From the IMG/VR virus record IMGVR_UViG_3300031227_000126, positions 1-41,521 of that record: a DNA stretch of 41,521 nt; one strand, given 5' to 3'. Origin of the DNA: a virus. Positions within the stretch are counted from its first letter, which is position 1; each line of letters starts with the position of its first letter. Positions 22,388 through 28,697 of the stretch are shown here, in pieces. A program made the translations under genes and the position numbers. Below the pieces are notes generated by a model, which was not told the origin of the DNA, did not search any database, and was given only the letters and a program-made list of their open reading frames with translations.

Positions 22388-23212
22388 TCAAACCCCTTCC
22401 ATTCTAAATTTTTCTACATCTTCACCTTCAAAAAAGAAATTGTCAACCATTTGATTGAAACATGAATAGCATATCATATGGCCATGAGCTTCTTCTATCT
22501 GTTCAGTGCCACCGCATACATCACAGGCGTCATCGTATGTATATGAGTACGCTGAAGTACACAGCTTTTCTATTTTTTCTTCAGCGACAAATTTCGTAGC
22601 GTTGTATTTCTCATAGAACTCCCTAAACTTATAAACCTGTGTTGCCAACACTTTCAGGTCTACATAGCTATCTTTACTATGAGCATGTTGGTACCCGATT
22701 CCAAGATTAAAACAGCAGGCTGTTGTCGGCAAATCGGCTATATCAGAATATGACCCGAAGCCTATATCCCAATATTCGCGTAAAACTTGTTGAAACGCAT
22801 AGCTGTCCTTTTCGTATGTTACTACATCATCACCAGCACGATCAAATTCAACGACCCAGTTATAGTCCTTACAAACATGGTGTAACGCAGTTGAACGACA
22901 TTTTTCTTCGTCATCGGTGAGTAGTATATCGGCGTGTAATTCCATTCCAAGATTATACGCCAATAAACACCCCAGCCTGTCGTCAAGACCTGTGGCATGT
23001 ATCCGTTTTTTTGTCCGCTTTTTTATTCTCGGTGGGAGTACTGTATCAATATGAGCGACAAATAGCACATCGCCACCGTTATCGACAAAGATTCTCCGAT
23101 CATTTAGCAGTTTCCTACCTAAATTGAAGCCCAATTCTTTATCGGCGAATTGCAGAAAAAGATTGTCAGTAGGCTGCATCCAGAATTCTAACTTGCTTAA
23201 AAGCTCATTCAC
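22388..23212 (-). CDS. M42/M28-like zinc metallopeptidase with zinc-finger tail, 274 aa
   Basis: The catalytic region shows the ligand pattern of dizinc aminopeptidases: H54-x-D56 in FVAHIDTV, D77 in ATGLDDRLG (bridging), E102/E103 in LLTDDEE (base and ligand), D124 in EFDRAGDD, and a final histidine in GYQHAHSKDSYVDL (176-178). It is shorter than usual for M42/M28 enzymes. The last 50 residues carry C-x2-C and C-x2-C pairs (CDVCGG, CYSC), a zinc finger that may hold a partner or substrate. It overlaps the zinc-finger protein gene by 4 bases. Peptide or amino-acid recycling or protein processing is possible; the target is unknown. Confidence 0.72.
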   Translation of the reverse strand: MNELLSKLEFWMQPTDNLFLQFADKELGFNLGRKLLNDRRIFVDNGGDVLFVAHIDTVLPPRIKKRTKKRIHATGLDDRLGCLLAYNLGMELHADILLTDDEEKCRSTALHHVCKDYNWVVEFDRAGDDVVTYEKDSYAFQQVLREYWDIGFGSYSDIADLPTTACCFNLGIGYQHAHSKDSYVDLKVLATQVYKFREFYEKYNATKFVAEEKIEKLCTSAYSYTYDDACDVCGGTEQIEEAHGHMICYSCFNQMVDNFFFEGEDVEKFRMEGV

Positions 23213-24420
23213 TTTATTACCCCTTCAGATTTTTGCCTCGCTGTAGCACAACTTTCGCATAATGGACCGCTATCGTCTACAGTAGTTAGGTCTTCGGTGT
23301 AAAAGACCTCATCGCAGTCTTCACAGTAACTGGTTATTTCGCCAAAGCAATTTTGGCAGTACGTTTCATCATTTAGGAATTGTACGCCATCAATTGAATA
23401 ATGATCTTGGCACTTTTCACATTGATAATAATGAGAAGACACACAATGTTCACAGACGTAGCTTTCTGCATCTTCAATAAATACTGCATCGTCTTTATGT
23501 ATTACAATCTCGCAATACTCACAGCGTAGAAACGCTTTATAGAAACAATATTCGCAATATATATTACCATTATCATTACTATACGCATCTTCTTCGCCTA
23601 CACGATCGCCGCATAATTCACAAATATAGCCGCCCATGTTACCATTTTGATCTTGTAAACCAAAATCGCCGTTATCCCAAGACACTGTTAACAGTCCATT
23701 ACAGGTACTCCCACTTATTAGCGTATCCATATATGGTATTTCACCATCACAGTAATTTAAATTAGACATTATCCAAGAGCTTCTATTAGACCTGTCAACG
23801 TATCTGCTTACAATCCAGCCTTGATCGTCAGCGTGTCTCTTCATCTTTTCGAGTAAATGCTGGGCGTTAGTGTAAATACGCCCAAAGAGTTTACGTCCGT
23901 CATCGAGCTTGTGGATTATCGCCCTTGCAGAATCGTTACCGCTTCGGATAATAAGCATTTCAAATCGAGTAGGATTCGCTGCGTATAACCCTGTATATGA
24001 AGCATTACTGCCTGTCATACAGGAACTTCCACCGACTTCATCTTCATAGGCCTTGGTTATAGCTGGGCCGTGAATAAGTTCAACGTCGCTGAGTTCTTCA
24101 ACGGACCACAACAAGTTGTTGATCTTTTCTGCCAAGATACGAATCTGCTCATCATTCAGATTGGCCGCTTCATGTAATTTACACTTACGAGTAAGGTATC
24201 GGGCAGTTCTTATCTTCATCCGTTCTTTTCCCGGGACATCAAACGCTATTAAACCTGTAGAACCATCATCGGGTTTGTCAGGGTATCGGTAATTGATCGC
24301 CCCCATAGTCCACCCGATTTGTGGGTCAAACGGATGTAATGAGGCAACATAGTCCTCGATACAGTTCCTTATTCTTGTACTGTTCGAACAAGTGTTTAGT
24401 AATTTTACTCCGATGTTCAT
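23209..24420 (-). CDS. Protein with four LIM/zinc-ribbon-like C-terminal modules, 403 aa
   Basis: The N-terminal 265 residues include a G-G-S-S-C-M...Y-x-x-L-Y-A-A-N-P segment followed by a G-R-I-Y-T motif, a combination I have seen in phage proteins of unknown role. The C-terminal 140 residues contain four similar C-x2-C...C-x2-C modules (CELC/CEYC, CEYC/CEHC, CEKC/CQNC, CEDC/CESC), each about 30-35 residues, like tandem LIM-type zinc fingers for protein contacts. ATG 24420 is chosen with GGAGAAG upstream and forms an ATGA overlap with the small gene before it. Its neighbour is the peptidase with a related finger. Confidence 0.65.
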   Translation of the reverse strand: MNIGVKLLNTCSNSTRIRNCIEDYVASLHPFDPQIGWTMGAINYRYPDKPDDGSTGLIAFDVPGKERMKIRTARYLTRKCKLHEAANLNDEQIRILAEKINNLLWSVEELSDVELIHGPAITKAYEDEVGGSSCMTGSNASYTGLYAANPTRFEMLIIRSGNDSARAIIHKLDDGRKLFGRIYTNAQHLLEKMKRHADDQGWIVSRYVDRSNRSSWIMSNLNYCDGEIPYMDTLISGSTCNGLLTVSWDNGDFGLQDQNGNMGGYICELCGDRVGEEDAYSNDNGNIYCEYCFYKAFLRCEYCEIVIHKDDAVFIEDAESYVCEHCVSSHYYQCEKCQDHYSIDGVQFLNDETYCQNCFGEITSYCEDCDEVFYTEDLTTVDDSGPLCESCATARQKSEGVIK

Positions 24421-24563
24421 TGGTCTTCTCCAATTAAAACGCAATCACCGTATTTAAATTGAACGTCATCGATTTTACACCTTATTTTGAGGTGGCCACA
24501 TTCAGCGTCAACTTCGATATTTACATTATGCTTTTCATCGAAGCATTGCAAACGCTTAATCAA
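24417..24563 (-). CDS. Small protein, about 48 aa (start uncertain)
   Basis: A frame reading LIKRLQCFDEKHNVNIEVDA and ending VLIGEDQ, whose stop overlaps the next ATG as ATGA. The first standard start is a TTG at 24563. The only good ribosome site (GAAAGGGG) lies further upstream, spaced for an ATA or ATT codon in the same frame, so the real start may be non-standard. The peptide has three cysteines and a histidine. The coupling to the zinc-finger gene supports it; the length is unsure. Confidence 0.45.
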   Translation of the reverse strand: MIKRLQCFDEKHNVNIEVDAECGHLKIRCKIDDVQFKYGDCVLIGEDQ

Positions 24564-24652
24564 TTCTTTTACTAATATAATATACCCCTTTCAATTATAC
24601 AAAAAGCCACCATCGCCGCATCGTCATAATCCACGGTGCGACAATCGTAGTT

Positions 24653-24940
24653 TTATGCTGGCCGTTTCTTATCGGCTATGATCATTGTGTTGACCTTTTC
24701 TGAAGTTACAAGGCAGTATTGCTGGTGATTGTATGTGTTGATTTCGCAGCATATCGCCGTTATATCTATCGCCGCACCCTCGCCATCGATAATTTCAATC
24801 ACGAGACACCGTTCTTTTCCGCCCCCATAATGTCTAATACCACTAAACATCGAATAGGCATCAAAATACTTGCCCACAATTTCTGCAATGTGTCTTGTAT
24901 GGACATATTCGGTATAGATGGACCACTTTGTCTTTGCCAT
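24653..24940 (-). CDS. Hypothetical protein, 95 aa
   Basis: ATG 24940 follows GGGAGA and is coupled by TGATG to the membrane microprotein upstream. The protein (MAKTKWSIYTEYVHTRHIAE...) seems an alpha-beta fold with a C-C pair (ITAICCEINTY) and a basic end. No motif was recognised. About 90 bases between its stop and the next gene contain no clear feature. Confidence 0.6.
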   Translation of the reverse strand: MAKTKWSIYTEYVHTRHIAEIVGKYFDAYSMFSGIRHYGGGKERCLVIEIIDGEGAAIDITAICCEINTYNHQQYCLVTSEKVNTMIIADKKRPA

Positions 24941-25005
24941 CAAATCTCCCACACTTCAACTCTAATAATTAGTATCAAGAACGCCGTTAACATGCCAAAG
25001 AACAT
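24940..25005 (-). CDS. Membrane microprotein, 21 aa
   Basis: Starts MFFGMLTAFLILIIRVEVWEI, in effect one transmembrane helix with a short tail. AAAGGGGA lies 6 bases before the ATG, and the stop overlaps the next start as TGATG, so it fits the gap precisely. It could be a functional membrane peptide, or a leader peptide whose translation opens the next gene. It is below the size limit of most gene finders. Confidence 0.55.
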   Translation of the reverse strand: MFFGMLTAFLILIIRVEVWEI

Positions 25006-25076
25006 TTCATTCCCCTTTAATTAAAGTCAGCTATTTACCGGTACCTTACCATATTTCGTAAGGCACCAGTAATGAG

Positions 25077-25343
25077 CTACTTACAGGCCCTGCGTAGTAC
25101 AGCCCTGCACTCTTTGATTTGCTCTGCTGTGGCTGTGGTTGTTGAACCGGCACGCCAGTGGCCCAGGTTACTGACCACGTACAGCAACTGCACACGAAGC
25201 TCTGCCAGTTTGCTTTCATCATTCAGCTTCAATGCGTACTTGGCATAATTGACCGCGTAGTTCAACGCAGGGCAATCCTGATTCGCCACGATCAATTCCA
25301 ACGCCTCTTTGGGTGTCATTTTTGTTCTTGTATCCATCATCAT
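25077..25343 (-). CDS. Hypothetical protein, 88 aa
   Basis: The start at 25343 (MMMDTRTKMTPKEAL) is chosen because AGGAGA overlaps the stop of the microprotein gene upstream. The protein is a helical bundle candidate with LNYAVNYAKYALKLNDESKLAELRVQLLYVV and a basic, cysteine-containing end. No family was recognised. It belongs to the same transcript as the microproteins. Confidence 0.6.
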   Translation of the reverse strand: MMMDTRTKMTPKEALELIVANQDCPALNYAVNYAKYALKLNDESKLAELRVQLLYVVSNLGHWRAGSTTTATAEQIKECRAVLRRACK

Positions 25344-25348
25344 TCTCC

Positions 25349-25417
25349 TTACCAAAGTGATATAGTAGCCAGTATGAACATTATTAACCATTCTTTCCAG
25401 GCCCAAATCTTACCCAT
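25349..25417 (-). CDS. Membrane microprotein, 22 aa
   Basis: Sequence opens MGKIWAWKEWLIMFILATIS and ends LW: a basic, tryptophan-rich start and one membrane helix. AAAGGGGA lies upstream with good spacing, and the stop lies 5 bases before the next ATG, inside its ribosome site. It is the first gene after the strong promoter at 25515-25542. Its layout mirrors the 21-residue microprotein downstream. Confidence 0.55.
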   Translation of the reverse strand: MGKIWAWKEWLIMFILATISLW

Positions 25418-25514
25418 TTTGGTTCCCCTTTCTTGTGTTTACATGTTTAACTTTATGGCATTTACAAGTGCGACGTGCCCATACAGAGCAAAAATTTTTT
25501 CTTTCGCTGCATAA

Positions 25515-25542
25515 AGTGTACATCCAAAAATTCGATTGTCAA
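25515..25542 (-). promoter_or_regulatory. Sigma70-type promoter for the leftward operon
   Basis: On the minus strand TTGACA (25537-25542, perfect -35) is followed after 16 bases by TACACT (25515-25520, a 4/6 match to TATAAT). It points toward the first microprotein gene at 25417 and probably drives the small genes down to at least 24.4 kb. Confidence 0.6.
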
Positions 25543-25567
25543 ATTAAAAATAAGATCTTTTTTCGGT

Positions 25568-25988
25568 GCGATAATATCCCACGTAACATAGTAATTTCCA
25601 CGATATTTTCGGCACAGTCCGATAATGCCGTGATTCCGACCTGAAAATGCGTGAACGAGCTGACCCGCGTGAATCAGCGATATTTTCGGGCGCTCGCGGG
25701 AAATCGGCTGATTCAGTTCGATAAAACGTGCTGTGATTCATGCGCCGCGCGCATATTATCGGACCAAGCCATCCGATTCACCGTCCGATAATCTGTGATT
25801 CAGTCGTCGCACGTCCGATAACTACCGCGTGATAACAGACCCAGGCCCGATAATATCCGGCGTGATTCAAGCGTAGCACGCGTATTATGGGGCTAATGTT
25901 TTTCGATGCGAAGATGCGTGATTAACATGCCAACCAGTTGGTTTGCTAATTCATTCCGATAAAAGCTGTCATGTGATGACAGTATCGG
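25568..25988. repeat. Iteron-like array: CCGATAAT and GTGATTCA units in a gene-free stretch
   Basis: The 591-base stretch 25418-26008 holds no convincing gene. From 25568 it repeats CCGATAAT-type boxes (25619, 25785, 25815, 25847, 25956 on the plus strand, 25755 inverted) alternating with GTGATTCA-type boxes (25630, 25733, 25795, 25829, 25862). Between 25785 and 25882 the two form units of 30, 32 and 36 bases, about three helical turns. Such arrays bind replication initiators or regulators. Confidence 0.65.
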
Positions 25989-26008
25989 TGCTATTATGGG
26001 GTGGTATT

Positions 26009-26368
26009 TTAGGCTTTTGGGTATTTTTCAGCCAGCAATATGCCGACTTCGGCGTAGGCTTTTGAGTATTTTTCAGCCAGCAACATGCCGACTTCGCCGA
26101 GTGCCTTTTTATGTTTTTGTCTATATACTTCTTCTTTTTTTCTCATTGCGATAAGATTGGCCATCTTTTTTCTTCTTTTTATCGCAGCAGGGCAAGTTGA
26201 TTTTTTCTTTATCTTCTTTTTCTTCTTCTTCTTCTTTACTTCAGTGCAGCTAAATAATGCTTGGCAGGAAATACACCATCCGCAGTATCCATCGGGCTGT
26301 AATTTGCTTTCACGGAAATCGGACACTAATTTATATACTTTACAGTTACCGCAAATTTTTGCTTTCAT
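26009..26368 (-). CDS. Small zinc-ribbon protein with poly-lysine linker, 119 aa
   Basis: The N-terminus MKAKICGNCKVYKLVSDFRE, then DGYCGWCISC, is the four-cysteine ribbon often seen at the start of phage endonuclease VII/HNH proteins. No nuclease domain follows. Instead there is a lysine run (KKKKKKKKIKKK), a basic helix, and a duplicated 15-residue unit (AEVG-M/I-LLAEKY) encoded by a 45-bp tandem repeat. It may be a nucleic-acid-binding remnant or a small regulator. Its upstream region carries copy B of the conserved element. Confidence 0.65.
   Translation of the reverse strand: MKAKICGNCKVYKLVSDFRESKLQPDGYCGWCISCQALFSCTEVKKKKKKKKIKKKSTCPAAIKRRKKMANLIAMRKKEEVYRQKHKKALGEVGMLLAEKYSKAYAEVGILLAEKYPKA
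26011..26100. repeat. 45-bp tandem duplication inside a coding region
   Basis: 26011-26055 and 26056-26100 are near-identical 45-base units (about 4 differences) and give the C-terminal AEVGxLLAEKY repeat of the zinc-ribbon protein. The length is a multiple of three, so the frame is kept. Confidence 0.85.
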
Positions 26369-26369
26369 T

Positions 26370-26416
26370 TTACACCGCCTCTATGTATAGTTAAGATATT
26401 TAGCAATTAAGAACCT
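26370..26416 (-). promoter_or_regulatory. Conserved phage upstream element, copy B
   Basis: On the minus strand AGGTTCTTAATTGCTAAAT (26398-26416) matches copies A and C at 17 of 19 positions. It is followed by ATATC, a TATAC-containing stretch and GAGGCGGTGT. The downstream half carries a small length change compared with A and C. It ends at the ATG of the zinc-ribbon gene. Confidence 0.6.
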
Positions 26417-26470
26417 TTTGCCAATTCTTTTATCAATTTTATTTTATCGTCCGATAATCTCCTGGCCCGG

Positions 26471-26505
26471 GCATAAAAAGACCACGCCCCATAATAAGGC
26501 GTGGT
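26471..26505 (-). terminator. Intrinsic terminator (leftward), second of two
   Basis: On the minus strand ACCACGCC pairs with GGCGTGGT (8 bp, 9-base loop), followed by CTTTTTATG. The loop and the adjoining stem base include the CCCATAAT box on the opposite strand. It backs up the terminator just upstream. Confidence 0.7.
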
Positions 26506-26586
26506 CCGATATTACCACAGTGCAATAGTGCACAAAACCGCCATTTTCACATAGTCCCATAATGTCCAATGTCTCATAACACCCCC

Positions 26587-26628
26587 AAAAAGCAAAGAAA
26601 AAGCAAGGACCGATAATCAGGCCCTTGC
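26587..26628 (-). terminator. Intrinsic terminator (leftward) after the 85-aa gene
   Basis: On the minus strand GCAAGG pairs with CCTTGC around a 14-base loop, followed by TTTTTCTTTGCTTTTT. It lies 37 bases after the stop at 26665. The loop contains ATTATCGG, the complement of the recurring CCGATAAT box. Confidence 0.75.
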
Positions 26629-26664
26629 CAAGTGGTTGAAGCGATGGTCCGATATTGCCGCGTG

Positions 26665-26922
26665 TTATCCGGCAAAATCGGGATTGTAAAAATACCCGTT
26701 GCAGGAAACATTGATAATTTGATCGCCGTATTTTTCCGACTTAAATGCCAGTTGCTTTTTGGCATTGGCGATCAACACCGTTTTTCCTTTGGTTGACACT
26801 CTTTCGATAACAGGGCATGTTATCGTCAAAACTCCGTTTTTGATAACCGCTGTAAATGCCTTTTTACTTGCATCACTTGCGGCCTTGTGTTCAGGTGTCT
26901 GAGTTGCTGTTGCTGTTGCCAT
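26665..26922 (-). CDS. Hypothetical protein, 85 aa, monocistronic early gene
   Basis: ATG 26922 (MATATATQTPEHKAASD) follows AGGGGA; an upstream in-frame start has no ribosome site. After a flexible alanine/threonine-rich start the protein is beta-rich (AVIKNGVLTITCPV, KTVLIANAKKQLAF, INVSCNGYFYNP) and slightly basic, with two cysteines. It has its own sigma70-like promoter, structured leader and two terminators, so it is a separate unit, probably strongly expressed early. The family is unknown. Confidence 0.65.
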   Translation of the reverse strand: MATATATQTPEHKAASDASKKAFTAVIKNGVLTITCPVIERVSTKGKTVLIANAKKQLAFKSEKYGDQIINVSCNGYFYNPDFAG

Positions 26923-26953
26923 GGTATTTCCCCTAAAAGGATGTTGACAGACA

Positions 26954-27024
26954 GCACCCAACACGGTGCAGGGTGCTTATTAAGTTGTAAAAGAATAAGA
27001 TGGGCAGGCGGTGTTTTGCCTGCC
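26954..27024 (-). promoter_or_regulatory. Structured leader: two hairpins before the 85-aa gene
   Basis: GGCAGGC (27003-27009) pairs with GCCTGCC (27018-27024), and GCACCC (26954-26959) with GGGTGC (26971-26976). Both fall in the predicted 5' leader between the promoter and the ribosome site. The first has no following T-run, so it is not a normal terminator. They may stabilise the RNA or control translation. Confidence 0.45.
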
Positions 27025-27030
27025 AGTATA

Positions 27031-27058
27031 AGTATAACCCACCACAACTCATAGTCAA
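27031..27058 (-). promoter_or_regulatory. Sigma70-type promoter for the 85-aa gene
   Basis: On the minus strand TTGACT (27053-27058, 5/6 match) and TATACT (27031-27036, 5/6 match) are 16 bases apart. A second TATACT follows directly (27025-27030). Transcription would start close to the leader hairpin. Confidence 0.65.
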
Positions 27059-27153
27059 GTGAGAAAATTAGCTTGCAGTCATAAGTGCAATACTGACTAA
27101 TGTTTATAAACTGAAAAAAGAATAAAATAGTTTTAGAGTCCGATAATAGGGAG

Positions 27154-27633
27154 TTAGTTATTAGCACCCCCTTTTTAGTTATCCGGTTAGTTATTAGCTT
27201 TCCTATAAGTCGTGGCGCCAGCAGCACTTATAAAAAGGCGGTCAAGCGTCCAATATACGATAACTTACATAAATCATTGTAAATAAAGGGTTTAAGTGTT
27301 TTTTAGTTATTAAGTGTGTCATACTGAGCATAAGAGAATAATAAAACAGCGTATACCCCATTATAGGTAGATAGGCGAAAATAAATATATCCTATATAGG
27401 GACAGTGTGAGATTTTTCTAATAACTAACAAAAATCATGGGGTCCTGAATTTAAGTCCTTTTGCTATAAAGATTTAGAACTCATTTATCATTAGTTATGG
27501 CCCATGATTTATGCCCTTTTTAGCTTAATAATGCCCATTCTTCGATTTTGCTGATAACTAAAAGTCCTTTTTTGGCTTAATAACGCTTGTTTTCAATCCT
27601 GTTGACGGCTAAAAGCCGTTTGCTGATAACTAA
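27154..27633. repeat. TTAGTTAT iteron family in the divergence region
   Basis: The 8-mer TTAGTTAT occurs at 27154, 27175, 27187, 27303 and 27491, and in inverted form (ATAACTAA) at 27421, 27554 and 27626. Several are extended to TTAGTTATTA or TTAGTTATCA. Two longer similar blocks (about 27517-27568 and 27574-27633) share T-run, GCTTAATAA and GCTGATAACTAA. The surrounding DNA is A+T-rich with no convincing gene. Operator or replication-iteron function is inferred. Confidence 0.7.
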
Positions 27634-27639
27634 TTCATA

Positions 27640-28190
27640 TCATCCCTAGTCTTTTATAGGGGTATAAACCCTGTTCCTTGGGCCATAAAGTTAGGCGCAC
27701 CTAACATTACACTATGTCGCTTATTATGGGGCGTATTGGTTGACCAAGACCACATGCACGCACTGATAGCTGCCGATTTGTAGTGATCGTCCATCCTGAA
27801 GCACGTCAGGTACCTTAATAGGCGCGTATGTGGGCGGTTAAAGGACGTACTAACTGCCATTGCCATGTGGACCGATAACTGTGCCGCGTATGGGCATAGA
27901 CCAGCGCCTGGTTATAGGACCATACCCGCCTGATGGAGACGAAAGCCGCGTAATATCGGACCCCGGGGTGGTACCCTTCGGTTATCGGACCAAGATGCGG
28001 GCGTGCACCCTTCTTGGACACCAGGAATTCTGGCATTTGGAGCTTTAAGCGGTTTATCCAACTTGGTCTGTTCTGTACTAAAACGTGCAAGTGTAAAAGT
28101 ATACACTTATGTGGATAAGTATGCAGGTTATGTCATGGTATTTGTGGACCAGGGAAAAAATTTTAGAAATTTTGAGAATAGTTTTGGAAA
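27640..28190. other. Non-coding divergence region with putative replication origin
   Basis: The whole stretch 26923-28254 has no supported gene. This right part holds a GTTAGG-CGCA-CCTAAC hairpin (27690-27705), CCGATA-type boxes (27872, and inverted at 27952 and 27981), a dyad AAGTGTA-6-TACACTT (28089-28108), a perfect DnaA-box match TGTGGATAA (28110-28118), a partial match TTATCCAAC (28052-28060) and an A+T-rich stretch (about 28153-28190) that could melt. A weak rightward promoter candidate just before it is TTGACG-17-GATAAC at 27602-27630. Confidence 0.45.
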
Positions 28191-28191
28191 T

Positions 28192-28242
28192 AGGTTCTTA
28201 TTCGCTAAATATCCGCCTAATACTGAGGCCATGTGTTTTTTA
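28192..28242 (+). promoter_or_regulatory. Conserved phage upstream element, copy C
   Basis: AGGTTCTTATTCGCTAAAT, 7 variable bases, then TAATACTGAGGCC and ATGTGTTTTTTA. It matches copy A at about 42 of 51 positions with identical spacing. It ends at the ribosome site of the first rightward gene, so it probably starts the rightward transcript. Confidence 0.7.
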
Positions 28243-28254
28243 TAGGGGTCCAGA

Positions 28255-28536
28255 ATGACATACAGCGTAAACCCATTCAAATGGCTGCTATGGCTCTGCC
28301 GCAAGATAAGGTGGCGGAAGTCTCCGTTCCAGGCGTATCATTGCCCGAAGCCTTTGAGCAAGAAGGGGAAGGCGGAAAAGGACAAGAGATTCGCGGTGTT
28401 GATAAAAGGAATAGTGGAAGGACATAACCGTAGACGTGCAGAACGTATGCGGCGAGATAAATTGGGGCTGTGTTTCGATTGCGGCAAACCGTTGAACAAC
28501 CGCATATTTCTTTGCGATAAAGGCGATCCTTGTTGA
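28255..28536 (+). CDS. Small basic zinc-ribbon-like protein, 93 aa
   Basis: First rightward gene, with GGGG before the ATG. It is strongly basic (KWLLWLCRKIRWRKSPF, RRRAERMRRDKLG) and ends with CFDCGKPLNNRIFLCDKGDPC, a four-cysteine zinc ribbon. This combination suits a small nucleic-acid-binding protein. Overlapping frames on both strands lack ribosome sites and are not genes. Confidence 0.6.
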   Translation: MTYSVNPFKWLLWLCRKIRWRKSPFQAYHCPKPLSKKGKAEKDKRFAVLIKGIVEGHNRRRAERMRRDKLGLCFDCGKPLNNRIFLCDKGDPC

Positions 28537-28546
28537 GGCGTGAGTT

Positions 28547-28696
28547 ATGAGCGACAAAGAAGAAGACCTCGGCACCCTGGCCGATTATATTAGGCACCCC
28601 GAACAATACTCGACCCATGTGGACGAGGATTTAGACTGGGTGATAACCAGGAAGAAACCTGAACCGGAAAAGCAATCTTTCGTTGAGGGAGACTGA
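28547..28696 (+). CDS. Small acidic protein, 49 aa
   Basis: Begins MSDKEEDLGTLADYIRHPEQ and ends KQSFVEGD. GAGG lies before the ATG, and the stop is 1 base before the next ATG, filling the gap between two genes. It is acidic, with no cysteine or membrane segment. Function unknown. Confidence 0.6.
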   Translation: MSDKEEDLGTLADYIRHPEQYSTHVDEDLDWVITRKKPEPEKQSFVEGD

Positions 28697-28697
28697 A

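Noticed and set aside
25544-25741. Minus-strand 65-residue frame with repeated YRT/YRTE
   Set aside because: The repeats come from the nucleotide iterons; no ribosome site, odd composition, and it lies over the repeat array.
25785-25854. CCGATAAT boxes as -10 elements of rightward promoters
   Set aside because: GATAAT resembles TATAAT, but no -35 lies at 16-18 bases upstream in the copies checked, and they point against the neighbouring genes.
25568-25988. CRISPR array
   Set aside because: Repeats are only about 8 bp and degenerate, spacing is irregular, and no cas genes are present; the Cas4-like nuclease belongs to the phage recombination module.
27654-28245. Several frames of 60-91 residues on both strands in the divergence region
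   Set aside because: No ribosome sites, mutually overlapping, rich in R, H and P as expected for random frames; the DNA holds repeats and origin-like signals.
28233-28427. Plus-strand 64-residue frame overlapping the first rightward gene
   Set aside because: It starts inside the conserved element before the ribosome site; the frame at 28255 has the GGGG site and a zinc ribbon.
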